38,844 nt of DNA from Lachnospiraceae bacterium. GTDB lineage: Bacteria; Bacillota; Clostridia; Lachnospirales; Lachnospiraceae. The stretch is from positions 1 through 38,844 of the forward strand of contig JAGAMY010000009.1 of NCBI GenBank assembly GCA_017624495.1, read 5' to 3'. The stretch's first letter is position 1. Each line of letters opens with the position of its first letter. The translations under genes were made by a program, and so were the position numbers. The notes under the pieces were generated by a model. That model was given only the letters and a program-made list of their open reading frames with translations. It was not told the DNA's origin and did not search any database. Positions 1 to 8,010 of this stretch are shown here, in pieces.

Positions 1-641
1 ATTCCAGAATCTTCAGCTTCGTTTGCTGCCGGTGCATGTGTGTTCTGTTTGGAAGGAATCCATGGTGCCCATGGGCCTCCGTCGAATAATGTATACCAGC
101 TGTTGTTACAGGTATGATATGCTTTTGGTCCTTCTTCCCAGCATGTAGCAACTGCACATTTTACAGATGGGTATTTTTCTTTTATGTAGTTTGTTAAATC
201 TGCATCCATGTAGTAAGAACCTGTGGATTCCGGATAGAAACCGAAGGTCTCGTAGAATTTTCCGAATACATCGTCTACGATTGCTTTTTTGTCCTCCATG
301 GAGAACATCCAGATACAGAAATCTTTTGTTTTGTATTTTTCACGGAACTGTTCACATGGTAAGCCTAAGAGAGAAAGAGAAATTTCATCTCCGTATTTTT
401 CATGGTCAGCTTTTGCAAGTTCTACTGCTTCTGCATTGAAAAGTGCTGCATAAGTCATCTGAATGGTTGTTTTTAATCCATTTTCATGAGCTAATCTCTG
501 CTGTGTTTTGAAGATGTCTAAAGACTCTGTTAATAACTTCTTATCCCCGATATCTTCTTCTTTACCGTGTCCTGTTACAGTTGCGGAATACTCCGGAACC
601 ATTTCTGGACGATGAATGATGTTTACCACAAATTTGTCCAT
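1..641 (-). CDS. 5' part of a possible carbohydrate-active or deacetylase-like enzyme (truncated by the window edge)
   Basis: The frame is open from the ATG at 641 to the left edge of the window, giving 213 residues with no stop, so the C-terminus is missing. The start is preceded by a GGAG ribosome site. The protein begins MDKFVVNIIHRPEMVPEYSA and has no signal peptide, so it is probably cytoplasmic. It contains aromatic and acidic stretches such as FYETFGFYPESTGSYYMDAD and FDGGPWAPWIP, which resemble TIM-barrel or polysaccharide-deacetylase-like enzymes acting on sugars. It may belong to the DUF3863-type family, but I recognise that only weakly. A near-consensus promoter overlaid by a LacI-type operator lies just upstream, consistent with sugar-responsive control. 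The reading frame is certain; the function is not. Confidence 0.6.
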   Translation of the reverse strand, partial: MDKFVVNIIHRPEMVPEYSATVTGHGKEEDIGDKKLLTESLDIFKTQQRLAHENGLKTTIQMTYAALFNAEAVELAKADHEKYGDEISLSLLGLPCEQFREKYKTKDFCIWMFSMEDKKAIVDDVFGKFYETFGFYPESTGSYYMDADLTNYIKEKYPSVKCAVATCWEEGPKAYHTCNNSWYTLFDGGPWAPWIPSKQNTHAPAANEAEDSG

Positions 642-755
642 CGCTATTCTCCTTTTTTATGTTTTACCGGAATGTATCCGGCTGGTTTCTTTCTCTGCTG
701 TACGCTTGTGCTTTTGATTCATATTTGTCTATGTACTTATTCGTTTGCTGCACTT

Positions 756-771
756 GCGCAAGCGGTTGCTC
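756..771. promoter_or_regulatory. LacI-family operator-like palindrome at the transcription start of the 641 gene
   Basis: The site reads GCGCAAGCGGTTGCTC, with GCAA/TTGC arms around a central CG, the usual LacI/GalR-family layout. It begins about 10 nt downstream of the minus-strand -10 box at 786-781, so a bound repressor would block initiation. It closely resembles the perfect palindrome at 28381-28398 in front of the GH53 galactanase gene. The regulator is not encoded in this window. Confidence 0.6.
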
Positions 772-780
772 TATGGTTGT

Positions 781-809
781 AGTATAACAGGAGATTGTTT
801 TAGTGTCAA
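781..809 (-). promoter_or_regulatory. Sigma-A-type promoter for the 641 gene
   Basis: On the minus strand a perfect -35 TTGACA (809-804) is followed by a 17-nt spacer and a -10 TATACT (786-781). Transcription would start near 774, at the edge of the operator at 756-771. The untranslated leader would be about 130 nt. Confidence 0.75.
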
Positions 810-883
810 TGATATTTTTTACAGTTTTTGAAATGTTTTTTTGTAAATTTGTTACAAAGATTTTTTTGACTCGATTTAAAATA

Positions 884-899
884 GAGCAACCGGTTTTTC
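884..899. promoter_or_regulatory. Second LacI-type operator-like site
   Basis: The site reads GAGCAACCGGTTTTTC, with an AACCGGTT core. It shares GAGCAACCG with the minus-strand reading of the operator at 756-771. The two centres are 128 bp apart, flanking the minus-strand promoter, an arrangement that could allow looping. It also lies about 30 bp upstream of the plus-strand promoter at 928-956, so it could affect either gene. Confidence 0.45.
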
Positions 900-927
900 T
901 TCCTGCTTTTCCCTAGTGAATTTGTTC

Positions 928-956
928 TTGAACATTTCTCCTATCCCTCGTATACT
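928..956 (+). promoter_or_regulatory. Promoter for the 1027-2076 membrane protein
   Basis: A -35 TTGAAC (928-933), a 17-nt spacer and a -10 TATACT (951-956) lie upstream of the plus-strand gene. The predicted start near 963 places the hairpin at 973-1002 in the 5' untranslated leader. Confidence 0.6.
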
Positions 957-972
957 AATATCATAAGAAATC

Positions 973-1002
973 GTAACTATGCAGAATGACCTCTGCAGTT
1001 AC
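973..1002. repeat. GTAACT...AGTTAC hairpin in a 5' leader
   Basis: GTAACTATGCAG (973-984) pairs with CTGCAGTTAC (993-1002), with the two-base bulge AT. The outer arms match the palindromes at 2118-2144 and 21118-21144, but the inner sequence differs. It sits between the promoter and the start codon of the 1027 gene, and the in-frame ATG at 979 lies inside the stem, which argues against that ATG as a start. Confidence 0.5.
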
Positions 1003-1026
1003 AATAACATCACATGGAGATATATT

Positions 1027-2076
1027 ATGCAGGAAAATTACGAACACTACATCTCACGAAATATCAAGGCTCTCTATCGCAAACGTTTAGCAGGTCCAAT
1101 TTTATATCTGCTGTTTACAGCTATTCTCTGGACATGCCTTCCTATACATCCGGTTTTATCACCTACGATGCTAACATCTGTTTCTGATATGCAGAATTTT
1201 CACAAACACGGTGAAGTCTATGTATCCTCTTCCATAAAGGATTTAAAATTTACCGGCTACACAAAGACCCGTTTTGGAAAAACCATCGGCTACTATTACT
1301 ACCTATATAATACGGATAAAAATGAATGTTGCATTGTATTGCTTTCTCCTACCACTTGTGAGCAGGGACTTCCGCAAATTGATGAAATTTTCATCCGTGG
1401 GAAGATTTTATATACAGATGCGCATCACCAGACACTTTTAAGTAATCTTTCCGAAGATTTAGACTGGACAACTTTAGGTATACGCACTAAAGTCAGTTCT
1501 TACTATTTAAGCGAGCCGGATTTTCGGTATTTTGAAGGACTGCTCCTTGTCGTTGTATTAGCAGCCAGCAGTACTTTTGCGCTTATTTCCATTATTTTAA
1601 GCATTTTATATATTTTACGACCGGATTTTTCCCCGCCTTGCCGGGTTTTAAGAGCCTTTGGCAGACCTAAAGAGCTTTTAGCCCTTGCAGAAGAAGAGCT
1701 TGCCACTCTGCCACAGTTAGCTACAGAGGATATGTTTATTACGGAGCATTTCTTTATCGAAATCTCCCGCTATGGAATTGCCCTTGTGCCCATTCAGGAA
1801 ATCATCTGGATTTACAAACATTCCACACTGCACAAGCTGTTTTGGTATCATTTCAGTATATCTTATACCTTAAGTATTACTGCAAATAACCATATTTATA
1901 TCCACTGTCCAAAGAATATCAAATCCGATATTGATGGTATTATCGATTATCTTTCAGAGGCAAACCACGACATTCTTGTGGGATTTAACGAAGCAAACCG
2001 CCGGAAAATTCAGGCAATCCAGGGTGACCCCTTCCATTTTGAACGTCTGATAGCACTATTAAAAAAACGTATCTAG
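1027..2076 (+). CDS. Predicted membrane protein of unknown function
   Basis: This encodes 349 residues from the ATG at 1027, preceded by GGAGA at a proper distance. The in-frame ATG at 979 has no ribosome site and lies in a hairpin. The protein has a hydrophobic segment near the N-terminus (ILYLLFTAILWTCL) and a longer one near mid-protein (LLLVVVLAASSTFALISIIL, continuing). An extracytoplasmic domain of about 130 residues lies between them, and a cytoplasmic C-terminal domain follows. That topology suggests a small membrane sensor or scaffold. No family is firmly recognised. The gene has its own promoter and a strong terminator that overlaps the stop codon. Confidence 0.8.
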   Translation: MQENYEHYISRNIKALYRKRLAGPILYLLFTAILWTCLPIHPVLSPTMLTSVSDMQNFHKHGEVYVSSSIKDLKFTGYTKTRFGKTIGYYYYLYNTDKNECCIVLLSPTTCEQGLPQIDEIFIRGKILYTDAHHQTLLSNLSEDLDWTTLGIRTKVSSYYLSEPDFRYFEGLLLVVVLAASSTFALISIILSILYILRPDFSPPCRVLRAFGRPKELLALAEEELATLPQLATEDMFITEHFFIEISRYGIALVPIQEIIWIYKHSTLHKLFWYHFSISYTLSITANNHIYIHCPKNIKSDIDGIIDYLSEANHDILVGFNEANRRKIQAIQGDPFHFERLIALLKKRI

Positions 2077-2107
2077 TCATAATATTATGGCTAAATACGT
2101 TTTTTTA
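2061..2107 (+). terminator. Rho-independent terminator of the 1027-2076 gene
   Basis: AAAAACGTAT pairs with ATACGTTTTT, with an inner TAGTCATAAT/ATTATGGCTA stem, followed by a T run. The TAG stop (2074-2076) is inside the stem. The A-rich 5' side could make it work in both directions against the convergent gene. Confidence 0.8.
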
Positions 2108-2117
2108 TTAGAAAAAT

Positions 2118-2144
2118 GTAACTATGAAGGTACTGAATAGTTAC
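2118..2144. repeat. 27-nt palindromic repeat (short form)
   Basis: The arms GTAACTAT and ATAGTTAC enclose an 11-nt loop. The reverse complement matches the first 27 nt of the larger element at 21118-21249, except for one A-to-G and one T-to-C change at paired positions, so the stem is kept. It overlaps the stop codon of the DUF1002 gene (2141-2143) and may serve as its terminator. Confidence 0.75.
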
Positions 2145-3481
2145 GAAAAAATATTTTTTACAGCTTCTACGATAGCATCTAATAATTCTCTGACCTTCGC
2201 CCAGAATCCGCTGTCTGCTGTTTTTATTTTGTCATAAATGGACTGTGCAGAATTCAACAGACTGTCTAAATCCAAATCCAGTTCGCTGATTTTTAACATC
2301 AGTTTAACAATTTCCTGCATGTCTTCTTCACTTAATGTCACACCAAATTCTTTACAGCCTTCTTCGATAGCTTCACGAATCTCTTTTTCATCTGTCATAT
2401 CATGCTCTACAACTGCCTGTTTTACATAAGCAATCATAGCTTCGATTTCGTCCGCTTCTGCTCCTGTAGAGCTTTCTAACGCACCTGTAAGTACAAGCTC
2501 ATTTAATGCTGCATCAATGTTTTCCTCACCGATTTCTTTTCCCGTCATTTCTGTGTAGGCTTTAAAAATACCCACTAATGCTGCTGTACCGGAAATTGCA
2601 GTTGGACCTGCAACAATAATATCTGCATTTTCAATTCCTGCTGTAGCTAATGCATTCTTATACATACCTACTGTACAGTAAGAGATATTGTTGGTGGAAA
2701 TATTAATACCATTTCCATCCTCACGCTCAACAATTACAATGGAGGATAAGGATCTTGTTCCAATTTTGCTGCTGTCAATATATGCATCTAAGTATTTATG
2801 TTCTTCTTCGTTATTGACATACAGTACATCATATTCGCCAAGCTTCGCTGGGTCAATTCCCATAAGCGAAAGTACAACTGCCTGCTGCTCTGCTGTCAAA
2901 TCTGCGCCCAGCGCAAGATATGGCTTATCTTTTTCTTTAATTTCTACATTATCATCATTTTTGTCTGCTTCTACTTCCAATTTGACTGTGCCGGAAATTT
3001 CTGTGTCCTCTACAGTTACACTGCCGGAAATATCCGGTTCTGTCACTGCCGGTGCACTTTCTGCTTTTTCGGTTTCCGGTGTATTTTCTGTTACTGTACC
3101 GGTTGCCGGTGCATTTTCTGCTGCGGATGAATTTTCCGTTGACGGTGTACTTTCCGTTACCGGTGTTTCTGTTGCTGCTCCTGTTTCCGGTGTTGCAGAT
3201 GTATCTGTTTTCTCTGCCTTATCCGTACTCTCTGCCGGATTTTCCTGTACAGAAGCATCTTTGCTGCTTTCTGCCGCATTTTCCTGTACAGAAGCATCTG
3301 TATCGCTTTCTGCTGCATTTTCTTCCTGTTCTATTTCTGCTACTGGCGATACAGCCATCTCTGCTGTACTTTCTGCTGTTGTATCTGCCGGTACTTCTGT
3401 CGCAAATACAGCTACTGTAGAACCAATTGCCATAGTCATTGCCATGAGCATAGCTGTTAAACGTATAAATCTTTTTTTCAT
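2141..3481 (-). CDS. Secreted DUF1002-domain protein
   Basis: This 446-residue protein starts at 3481 behind a strong AGGAGG site. Residues 1-28 form a signal peptide (basic start, hydrophobic core, AxA-like end VFATEVPA). Residues about 30-175 are a low-complexity Ala/Thr/Glu/Ser region with imperfect repeats such as DASVQENAAES, probably an extended linker. Residues about 185-350 match the DUF1002 family (YpuA of Bacillus), whose role is unknown, including the stretches LGADLTAEQQAVVLSLMGI and NISYCTVGMYKNALATAGI. The C-terminus is helical and acidic, ending in an amphipathic segment (IVEAVKNIFS). It is transcribed alone, with the palindromic repeat at its stop codon. Confidence 0.9.
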   Translation of the reverse strand: MKKRFIRLTAMLMAMTMAIGSTVAVFATEVPADTTAESTAEMAVSPVAEIEQEENAAESDTDASVQENAAESSKDASVQENPAESTDKAEKTDTSATPETGAATETPVTESTPSTENSSAAENAPATGTVTENTPETEKAESAPAVTEPDISGSVTVEDTEISGTVKLEVEADKNDDNVEIKEKDKPYLALGADLTAEQQAVVLSLMGIDPAKLGEYDVLYVNNEEEHKYLDAYIDSSKIGTRSLSSIVIVEREDGNGINISTNNISYCTVGMYKNALATAGIENADIIVAGPTAISGTAALVGIFKAYTEMTGKEIGEENIDAALNELVLTGALESSTGAEADEIEAMIAYVKQAVVEHDMTDEKEIREAIEEGCKEFGVTLSEEDMQEIVKLMLKISELDLDLDSLLNSAQSIYDKIKTADSGFWAKVRELLDAIVEAVKNIFS

Positions 3482-3521
3482 TTGAAGACCTCCTCTTTTT
3501 TAGCAACTAAAAACGCTTATC

Positions 3522-3550
3522 ATTTTCACATAAAATAGCGTTCTTGTCAA
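3522..3550 (-). promoter_or_regulatory. Possible promoter for the DUF1002 gene
   Basis: A perfect TTGACA (3550-3545) is followed at 17 nt by GAAAAT (3527-3522), a weak -10 box. It is in the right place, about 40 nt before the start codon, but the -10 match is only partial. Confidence 0.4.
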
Positions 3551-3597
3551 AGGAATCTTCAAATCTTAATATTTATTTCATAATATTTTATACTTTA

Positions 3598-4536
3598 TCA
3601 ATTTTTTCGCACAGATATCCAGGAATAAATTTCCTCAAATACCTCTTTTCGGTTAATTTCATTTAATATCTCATGTCTGCCATCTGTATATAATTTCCAT
3701 GTGATATCTTTTAGACCTGCTGCTTCATACTGCGCATATGCTTTTTTTACCCCTTCACCCATATCACCTACAGGGTCTTTATCACCGGAAACAAAAAATA
3801 CCGGTAAGTCTTTTGGAATCTTTGCATGATTTTGAGGCTGATTATCGTAATACACTGCCTCCATAAGTCCATAATATCCATTTACTGTAAAGGAAAAGGA
3901 GGATTTTTTATCATGATAATACTTTTCTGCAATCACTAAATCCCTTGTCAGCCAATTTTTCGTAATATCATTTCCTGTTACATCATATTTCTTATATGGT
4001 CCCATAAAAGAAAGCTTTTTCACAAATCCGCTGACGTAATGCCAGCCTCTGAATTTTGCCAGCGTCCGGCAGATAAACATGCCAAGCTTCATCGTAGCAT
4101 CCGGCATACATCCTGTTCCTACAATAATCGCACCGGAAAGATTTTTGTTATGTATGGTAATATATTTTCTTAACATATAAGACCCCATGCTGTGTGCAAG
4201 CATAAAATAGGGAAGAGATGGGTTTTCTTTCTGCACCAGCTCCCGCAGTGTGTGCATATCTGCCACAAGGGTGTCACTTGGTGCCACTTCCGTAAAAAAT
4301 CCGTATTCCTGTGGGGAAGTCACAGATTCGCCATGTCCTAAATGGTCATGTCCTACCACTAAAAATCCCCGTTTTGTCAAAAATTCTGCAAATTCCGCAT
4401 AACGCTCAATATACTCCTGCATTCCGTGGGTAATTTGCAAAACCACTGACCATTCTTTTGTATCCGGCATCCATTTTACTGCATGAATTTGTGTTTTTCC
4501 ATCCTTTGATAAAAACGTAAAATTTTCTTTTAGCAT
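3598..4536 (-). CDS. Alpha/beta hydrolase of the monoacylglycerol lipase/lysophospholipase type
   Basis: The 312-residue protein begins at the ATG at 4536 (MLKENFTFLSKDGKTQ), preceded by AAGGAA. Upstream in-frame codons overlap the preceding gene and have no ribosome site. It is a serine alpha/beta hydrolase of the Hydrolase_4 type. The nucleophile elbow is AHSMGSYM (GxSxG type), the acid is in VSGDKDPVGDMG and the catalytic His is in DGRHEILNE. An oxyanion HG pair is seen in QITHGMQEY. There is no signal peptide, so it probably acts in the cytoplasm on a lipid or small ester. It follows the MCP-like gene by 14 nt and is the last gene of the truA-recJ cluster. Confidence 0.9.
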   Translation of the reverse strand: MLKENFTFLSKDGKTQIHAVKWMPDTKEWSVVLQITHGMQEYIERYAEFAEFLTKRGFLVVGHDHLGHGESVTSPQEYGFFTEVAPSDTLVADMHTLRELVQKENPSLPYFMLAHSMGSYMLRKYITIHNKNLSGAIIVGTGCMPDATMKLGMFICRTLAKFRGWHYVSGFVKKLSFMGPYKKYDVTGNDITKNWLTRDLVIAEKYYHDKKSSFSFTVNGYYGLMEAVYYDNQPQNHAKIPKDLPVFFVSGDKDPVGDMGEGVKKAYAQYEAAGLKDITWKLYTDGRHEILNEINRKEVFEEIYSWISVRKN

Positions 4537-4550
4537 TTTATTCCTTCTTT

Positions 4551-5480
4551 CTATTTTTTGTATACTGGCATAAGTTGTTTTTCTGCTGCTTCTTTCGCTT
4601 TTTGCGTTTTTCTTTCCTTCTCCTGTATAGTACAAAGACGCTCCGTAACGTTGTCTAAACCTTCTTCAGAAACGGTTATCTTTTTCATGATTTCCTGCTG
4701 CATATCCATCTGCGTCTGCAAGTCATCACACAATGCTTTTATCTGCGATTCCTTATCTTCTTCCTCGGTAAGAAATTCTTCTATTTTTGCTGCCCGCTCT
4801 GTTTTTACCTTTAAAACATCTAATGTATTCGTGCTAGTTTCCGGTCTGTCTAACACTTTTATCTGCTCATTTAAGGTATTTAACATACTGCTATACTCTT
4901 CCGCAAGCTTTCGTACACCTTCCGCAGCCTCTAAAAAATCTTTTCCTGCTCCACCTAATCTTCCCGCTTCTATTCCGGCAGTCAGCGCAAGTACAGACAT
5001 CTCTCCGGCAGATGCTAAAAGCTTTGCCACAATCTCTATGGAGCAGTCCACAGCTTCTTTTCTACTGTCTAATAACTGCGTTTCTTCTTCCTTCGCTTTA
5101 CCGCAAAGCTCATTAATCTCCTGCATAAGCTGCTGCTGTTGTCTACTGTCTTCTTTCTTCTGCTCCCGCTGTGTTTTCTCTTCTTTTTGTTTTTGATACA
5201 ATTGATTCTGCCGATTTAGGATGTCACTAAGACTTTCATTTGCCTCTGACATCTGCTGTTTTAGTTCTTTTGTGCTCTGCTTTTCTGTTGCAAGTGTTTC
5301 TTTTACCGCTTCTATTTCCTGCTTAACCAATTCTGTATCATCCGACACTGCAGCCAAAAACTCTTCTACCACAGGTTTTGTCTTTTGTACTTCTTCTGAA
5401 AAAGTCTGATATTCTCCCTGTATACGTTCTAATTCCTGTATCTTCTCCTCAGCCTCTTTTATCTTTTTTCCACCAAACAT
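4551..5480 (-). CDS. Cytosolic coiled-coil protein with a degenerate chemoreceptor hairpin tip
   Basis: This 309-residue protein is almost entirely charged coiled coil, with no membrane segment and no sensor domain. Residues about 163-197 (LALTAGIEAGRLGGAGKDF and then EGVRKLAEE) align with the signalling tip of methyl-accepting chemotaxis proteins, usually LALNAAIEAARAGEAGRGF followed by EVRKLAE. Several residues that normally contact CheA and CheW are changed, for example Gly for Ala and a Leu-Gly-Gly stretch. It may be a soluble receptor-like scaffold rather than a working chemoreceptor. It lies 14 nt after recJ and 14 nt before the hydrolase, so it is cotranscribed. No other chemotaxis gene is visible. 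Confidence 0.75.
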   Translation of the reverse strand: MFGGKKIKEAEEKIQELERIQGEYQTFSEEVQKTKPVVEEFLAAVSDDTELVKQEIEAVKETLATEKQSTKELKQQMSEANESLSDILNRQNQLYQKQKEEKTQREQKKEDSRQQQQLMQEINELCGKAKEEETQLLDSRKEAVDCSIEIVAKLLASAGEMSVLALTAGIEAGRLGGAGKDFLEAAEGVRKLAEEYSSMLNTLNEQIKVLDRPETSTNTLDVLKVKTERAAKIEEFLTEEEDKESQIKALCDDLQTQMDMQQEIMKKITVSEEGLDNVTERLCTIQEKERKTQKAKEAAEKQLMPVYKK

Positions 5481-5494
5481 ATTTTCTTCTCCTG

Positions 5495-7216
5495 TTATAT
5501 CTGATACCCCGAAATGACAAACTGAATCTCTTCTTTTCCCATATAAGAATTAATTTCCGGATAGTATACTATAGAAACTATACTGTTTTTTTCTAAATCT
5601 GCATACATAGCTTTTGCATCACCAAAATATACAGCAGAATAGCAATTCTGATAATTGTCTTGTATTGTCAGTTTTAGTACATTACCATTTTTCCCTACAA
5701 TCCGCTTATCCCGGATGCGGATATTTTTATCTGCAAAAACAGGTTTCGGATTTCCTTTTCCAAAGGGTGCTAATTTCTCCAAATCCCGAATCAACTCCAT
5801 AGACACATAGGATAAGGGCATAGGCACATCAATGAGAATTTTGGGAATAAAATCCTCTTCTGTCAATGTTGCATGTACATTCATGTTTTTACGAAAAATT
5901 TCTACATTTTCTTTCGCTAAAGATAAACCTGCTGCCATGGGATGACCGCCAAATTTACTGAAAAGCTCCTGACATTTACACATTTCTTCGTACATGGAAT
6001 AGGTTTCTATAGAGCGACCGGAGCCTTTTACCCCATCTTCTGCATCAGTCAGCACGAATACCGGCTTATTATACTGTTCCCGAATCCTTCCTGCCACAAT
6101 TCCTGCCAGACTTTCATGCAGCTTTGGCAGATATACAATCATAACCTTGTCCTTATCAATGCCTTCTCTTAAAATAAGCTCCTGCGCAGCTTCCACGCCT
6201 TCTATTGTCATTCGTTTGCGTTCTTCGTTCAAATCCGAAAGTTCAATTGCTAAAGCCGCTGCATCCTCTTCTTTTTCGGAAAGCATCAGCTTTAAGGAGC
6301 GCACAGCCGTGTCTAATCTGCCACTGGCATTCAGACATGGTCCTAAGACAAAGCCTAAATGATATGCACCTAATTTTTCCGGCAGAATCTCCTTTTGCTG
6401 CATCAATGCTGCCAATCCTGTATTTTTTGTATAACGCATTTTTTCTAAACCATATTTTACAATAATCCGGTTCTCATCCAGCAAATCCATGACATCTCCC
6501 ACAGTGGCAAAAGCTGCATTTTCTAAAAACTCCATAACCTCTTCCTCTGCAATATCAAAGGCTTCATACAATGCCCAGATAACTTTAAATGCCACCACAG
6601 CACCACAAATACCCGCAAAGGGATATGTACAATCCTCCTGCTTTGGATTGACAATGGCATCTGCAAGACTTTTTTTATAGGTACGGATGCCATTTTCCTC
6701 CGTATAAGGAATATCATGATGGTCTGTTACCAATACTGTAAGTCCTATCTCTTTCGCATAGGCAATGGCTTCAATGGCTGCAATGCCGTTATCGCAGGTG
6801 ATAATAGTATCTGCCCCTTCTTCTTTTGCCTTAGTAATCAGGTTTTCGTTGATACCATATCCATCCTTCATTCGGTCTGGAATGGCAGCAGATACCACTC
6901 CTCCTGCACGTTCTATCCCCTTTAACAAAATATATGTGGACTGAATCCCGTCAATATCATAGTCTCCAATAATGCGAATATGTTTTTTCGCTTCTATTTT
7001 TTCTTTTAAAATAGATATCAGCTTATCCATATCCTTCATGGTATGGGGTGAATATAAATCCGTCAGCTTTCCGTTTAAAAATTTATCTATTTCTGCATCT
7101 TCTATAATATCACGATTCCGAATAATACGTGCTGTTACCTGATCAATTCCATATTTTTTTCCAATGGCAGTAAAATCTGCTTTTTTTCCTGCCACCATCC
7201 ATCTTTCTTTTTGCAT
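5495..7216 (-). CDS. recJ: Single-stranded-DNA-specific exonuclease RecJ
   Basis: The 573-residue protein is of normal RecJ length. It shows the DHH phosphoesterase motifs in order: IGDYDIDGIQSTYILLKG (metal-binding Asp pair), ITCDNGIAA, VTDHHDIP (the DHH box) and VNPKQ. Further on come the DHHA1 motif FGGHPMAAGLSL and a C-terminal OB-like domain (APFGKGNPKPVF onward). RecJ degrades single-stranded DNA 5' to 3' in recombination and repair. The gene starts 13 nt after truA, with a weak purine-rich ribosome site (AGAGAGAAAG). It heads a run of closely spaced genes that continues into the MCP-like and hydrolase genes. Confidence 0.95.
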   Translation of the reverse strand: MQKERWMVAGKKADFTAIGKKYGIDQVTARIIRNRDIIEDAEIDKFLNGKLTDLYSPHTMKDMDKLISILKEKIEAKKHIRIIGDYDIDGIQSTYILLKGIERAGGVVSAAIPDRMKDGYGINENLITKAKEEGADTIITCDNGIAAIEAIAYAKEIGLTVLVTDHHDIPYTEENGIRTYKKSLADAIVNPKQEDCTYPFAGICGAVVAFKVIWALYEAFDIAEEEVMEFLENAAFATVGDVMDLLDENRIIVKYGLEKMRYTKNTGLAALMQQKEILPEKLGAYHLGFVLGPCLNASGRLDTAVRSLKLMLSEKEEDAAALAIELSDLNEERKRMTIEGVEAAQELILREGIDKDKVMIVYLPKLHESLAGIVAGRIREQYNKPVFVLTDAEDGVKGSGRSIETYSMYEEMCKCQELFSKFGGHPMAAGLSLAKENVEIFRKNMNVHATLTEEDFIPKILIDVPMPLSYVSMELIRDLEKLAPFGKGNPKPVFADKNIRIRDKRIVGKNGNVLKLTIQDNYQNCYSAVYFGDAKAMYADLEKNSIVSIVYYPEINSYMGKEEIQFVISGYQI

Positions 7217-7229
7217 TTTTCTTTCTCTC

Positions 7230-7967
7230 TTAATACTTTACTTCTAGTAACGTCAATCCCTGTGCCGGAGCTGTGTAACCGGCTTTTTCACGATTTTTTG
7301 CAGACAAAATCTCCTCGATATCTTCCGGGTCTTTTCTGCCGCATCCGACTTCTAGCAATGTACCTGTCATAATGCGAATCATATTCTGCAAAAATCCGTT
7401 TCCGCTATAGGTTATGCGAATTTCCTCTTCTTTTTCTTCTATAGTAATCTTATATACACTACGTACTGCGGATTTTTTCATATGTTTATTGCCACAAAAA
7501 GAGGTAAAATCCTTTGTTCCCGTCAAATATTCTGCCGCCTGCCGCATTTTATCTATTTGTAAGGGTTCTGTAAACGTATACAGATATCTGCGCTCAAAGA
7601 CATTAGGAATTTTTGCTGTATGAATCCTGTACTGATATGTCTTTTCCACTGCATGATAACGGCTATGAAAACGTTCCTCTGCTTCTTCTACAGATAAAAC
7701 AGCAATATCCTCCGGCAGATATTCGTTTAAATACGTCAGCAGATATTCGGATGAAAAATTATCCTCCATATGAAAATTTGCTATCTGCCCTTTTGCATGT
7801 ACGCCGGCATCGGTTCTTCCCGAACCAATCACATCCACCGGATGACAGGCAAGCTTTTCCAAAACGCTCTCTATTTTCCCCTGTATGGTATCTTTTGTAG
7901 ACTTCTGCACCTGCCAGCCCTTATAACGACTTCCGTCATAGGCGACTTTTATTTTAAAATTCTTCAT
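7230..7967 (-). CDS. truA: tRNA pseudouridine synthase A
   Basis: The 245-residue protein starts at the ATG at 7967 (MKNFKIKVAYDGSRYKGWQ), behind AGAGGTG. A GTG nine bases upstream lies within that ribosome site and is unlikely to be the start. TruA modifies U38-U40 of the tRNA anticodon stem-loop. The catalytic Asp lies in the signature GSGRTDAGVHAKGQIANF, followed by FHSRYHAVEKTYQYRI and the C-terminal FLQNMIRIMTGTLLEVG. It sits between azlD and recJ, with 43 nt to the former. Confidence 0.95.
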   Translation of the reverse strand: MKNFKIKVAYDGSRYKGWQVQKSTKDTIQGKIESVLEKLACHPVDVIGSGRTDAGVHAKGQIANFHMEDNFSSEYLLTYLNEYLPEDIAVLSVEEAEERFHSRYHAVEKTYQYRIHTAKIPNVFERRYLYTFTEPLQIDKMRQAAEYLTGTKDFTSFCGNKHMKKSAVRSVYKITIEEKEEEIRITYSGNGFLQNMIRIMTGTLLEVGCGRKDPEDIEEILSAKNREKAGYTAPAQGLTLLEVKY

Positions 7968-8010
7968 GCTGTTCACCTCTAATATATCTTAACATAGCAC
8001 CGGAAATTTT

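Noticed and set aside
2688-3485. A 265-codon open frame on the plus strand opposite the DUF1002 gene
   Set aside because: It lies wholly antisense to the signal-peptide and low-complexity region of the DUF1002 protein. The repetitive Ala/Glu/Thr codons of that gene leave the opposite frame open, and no ribosome site is present.
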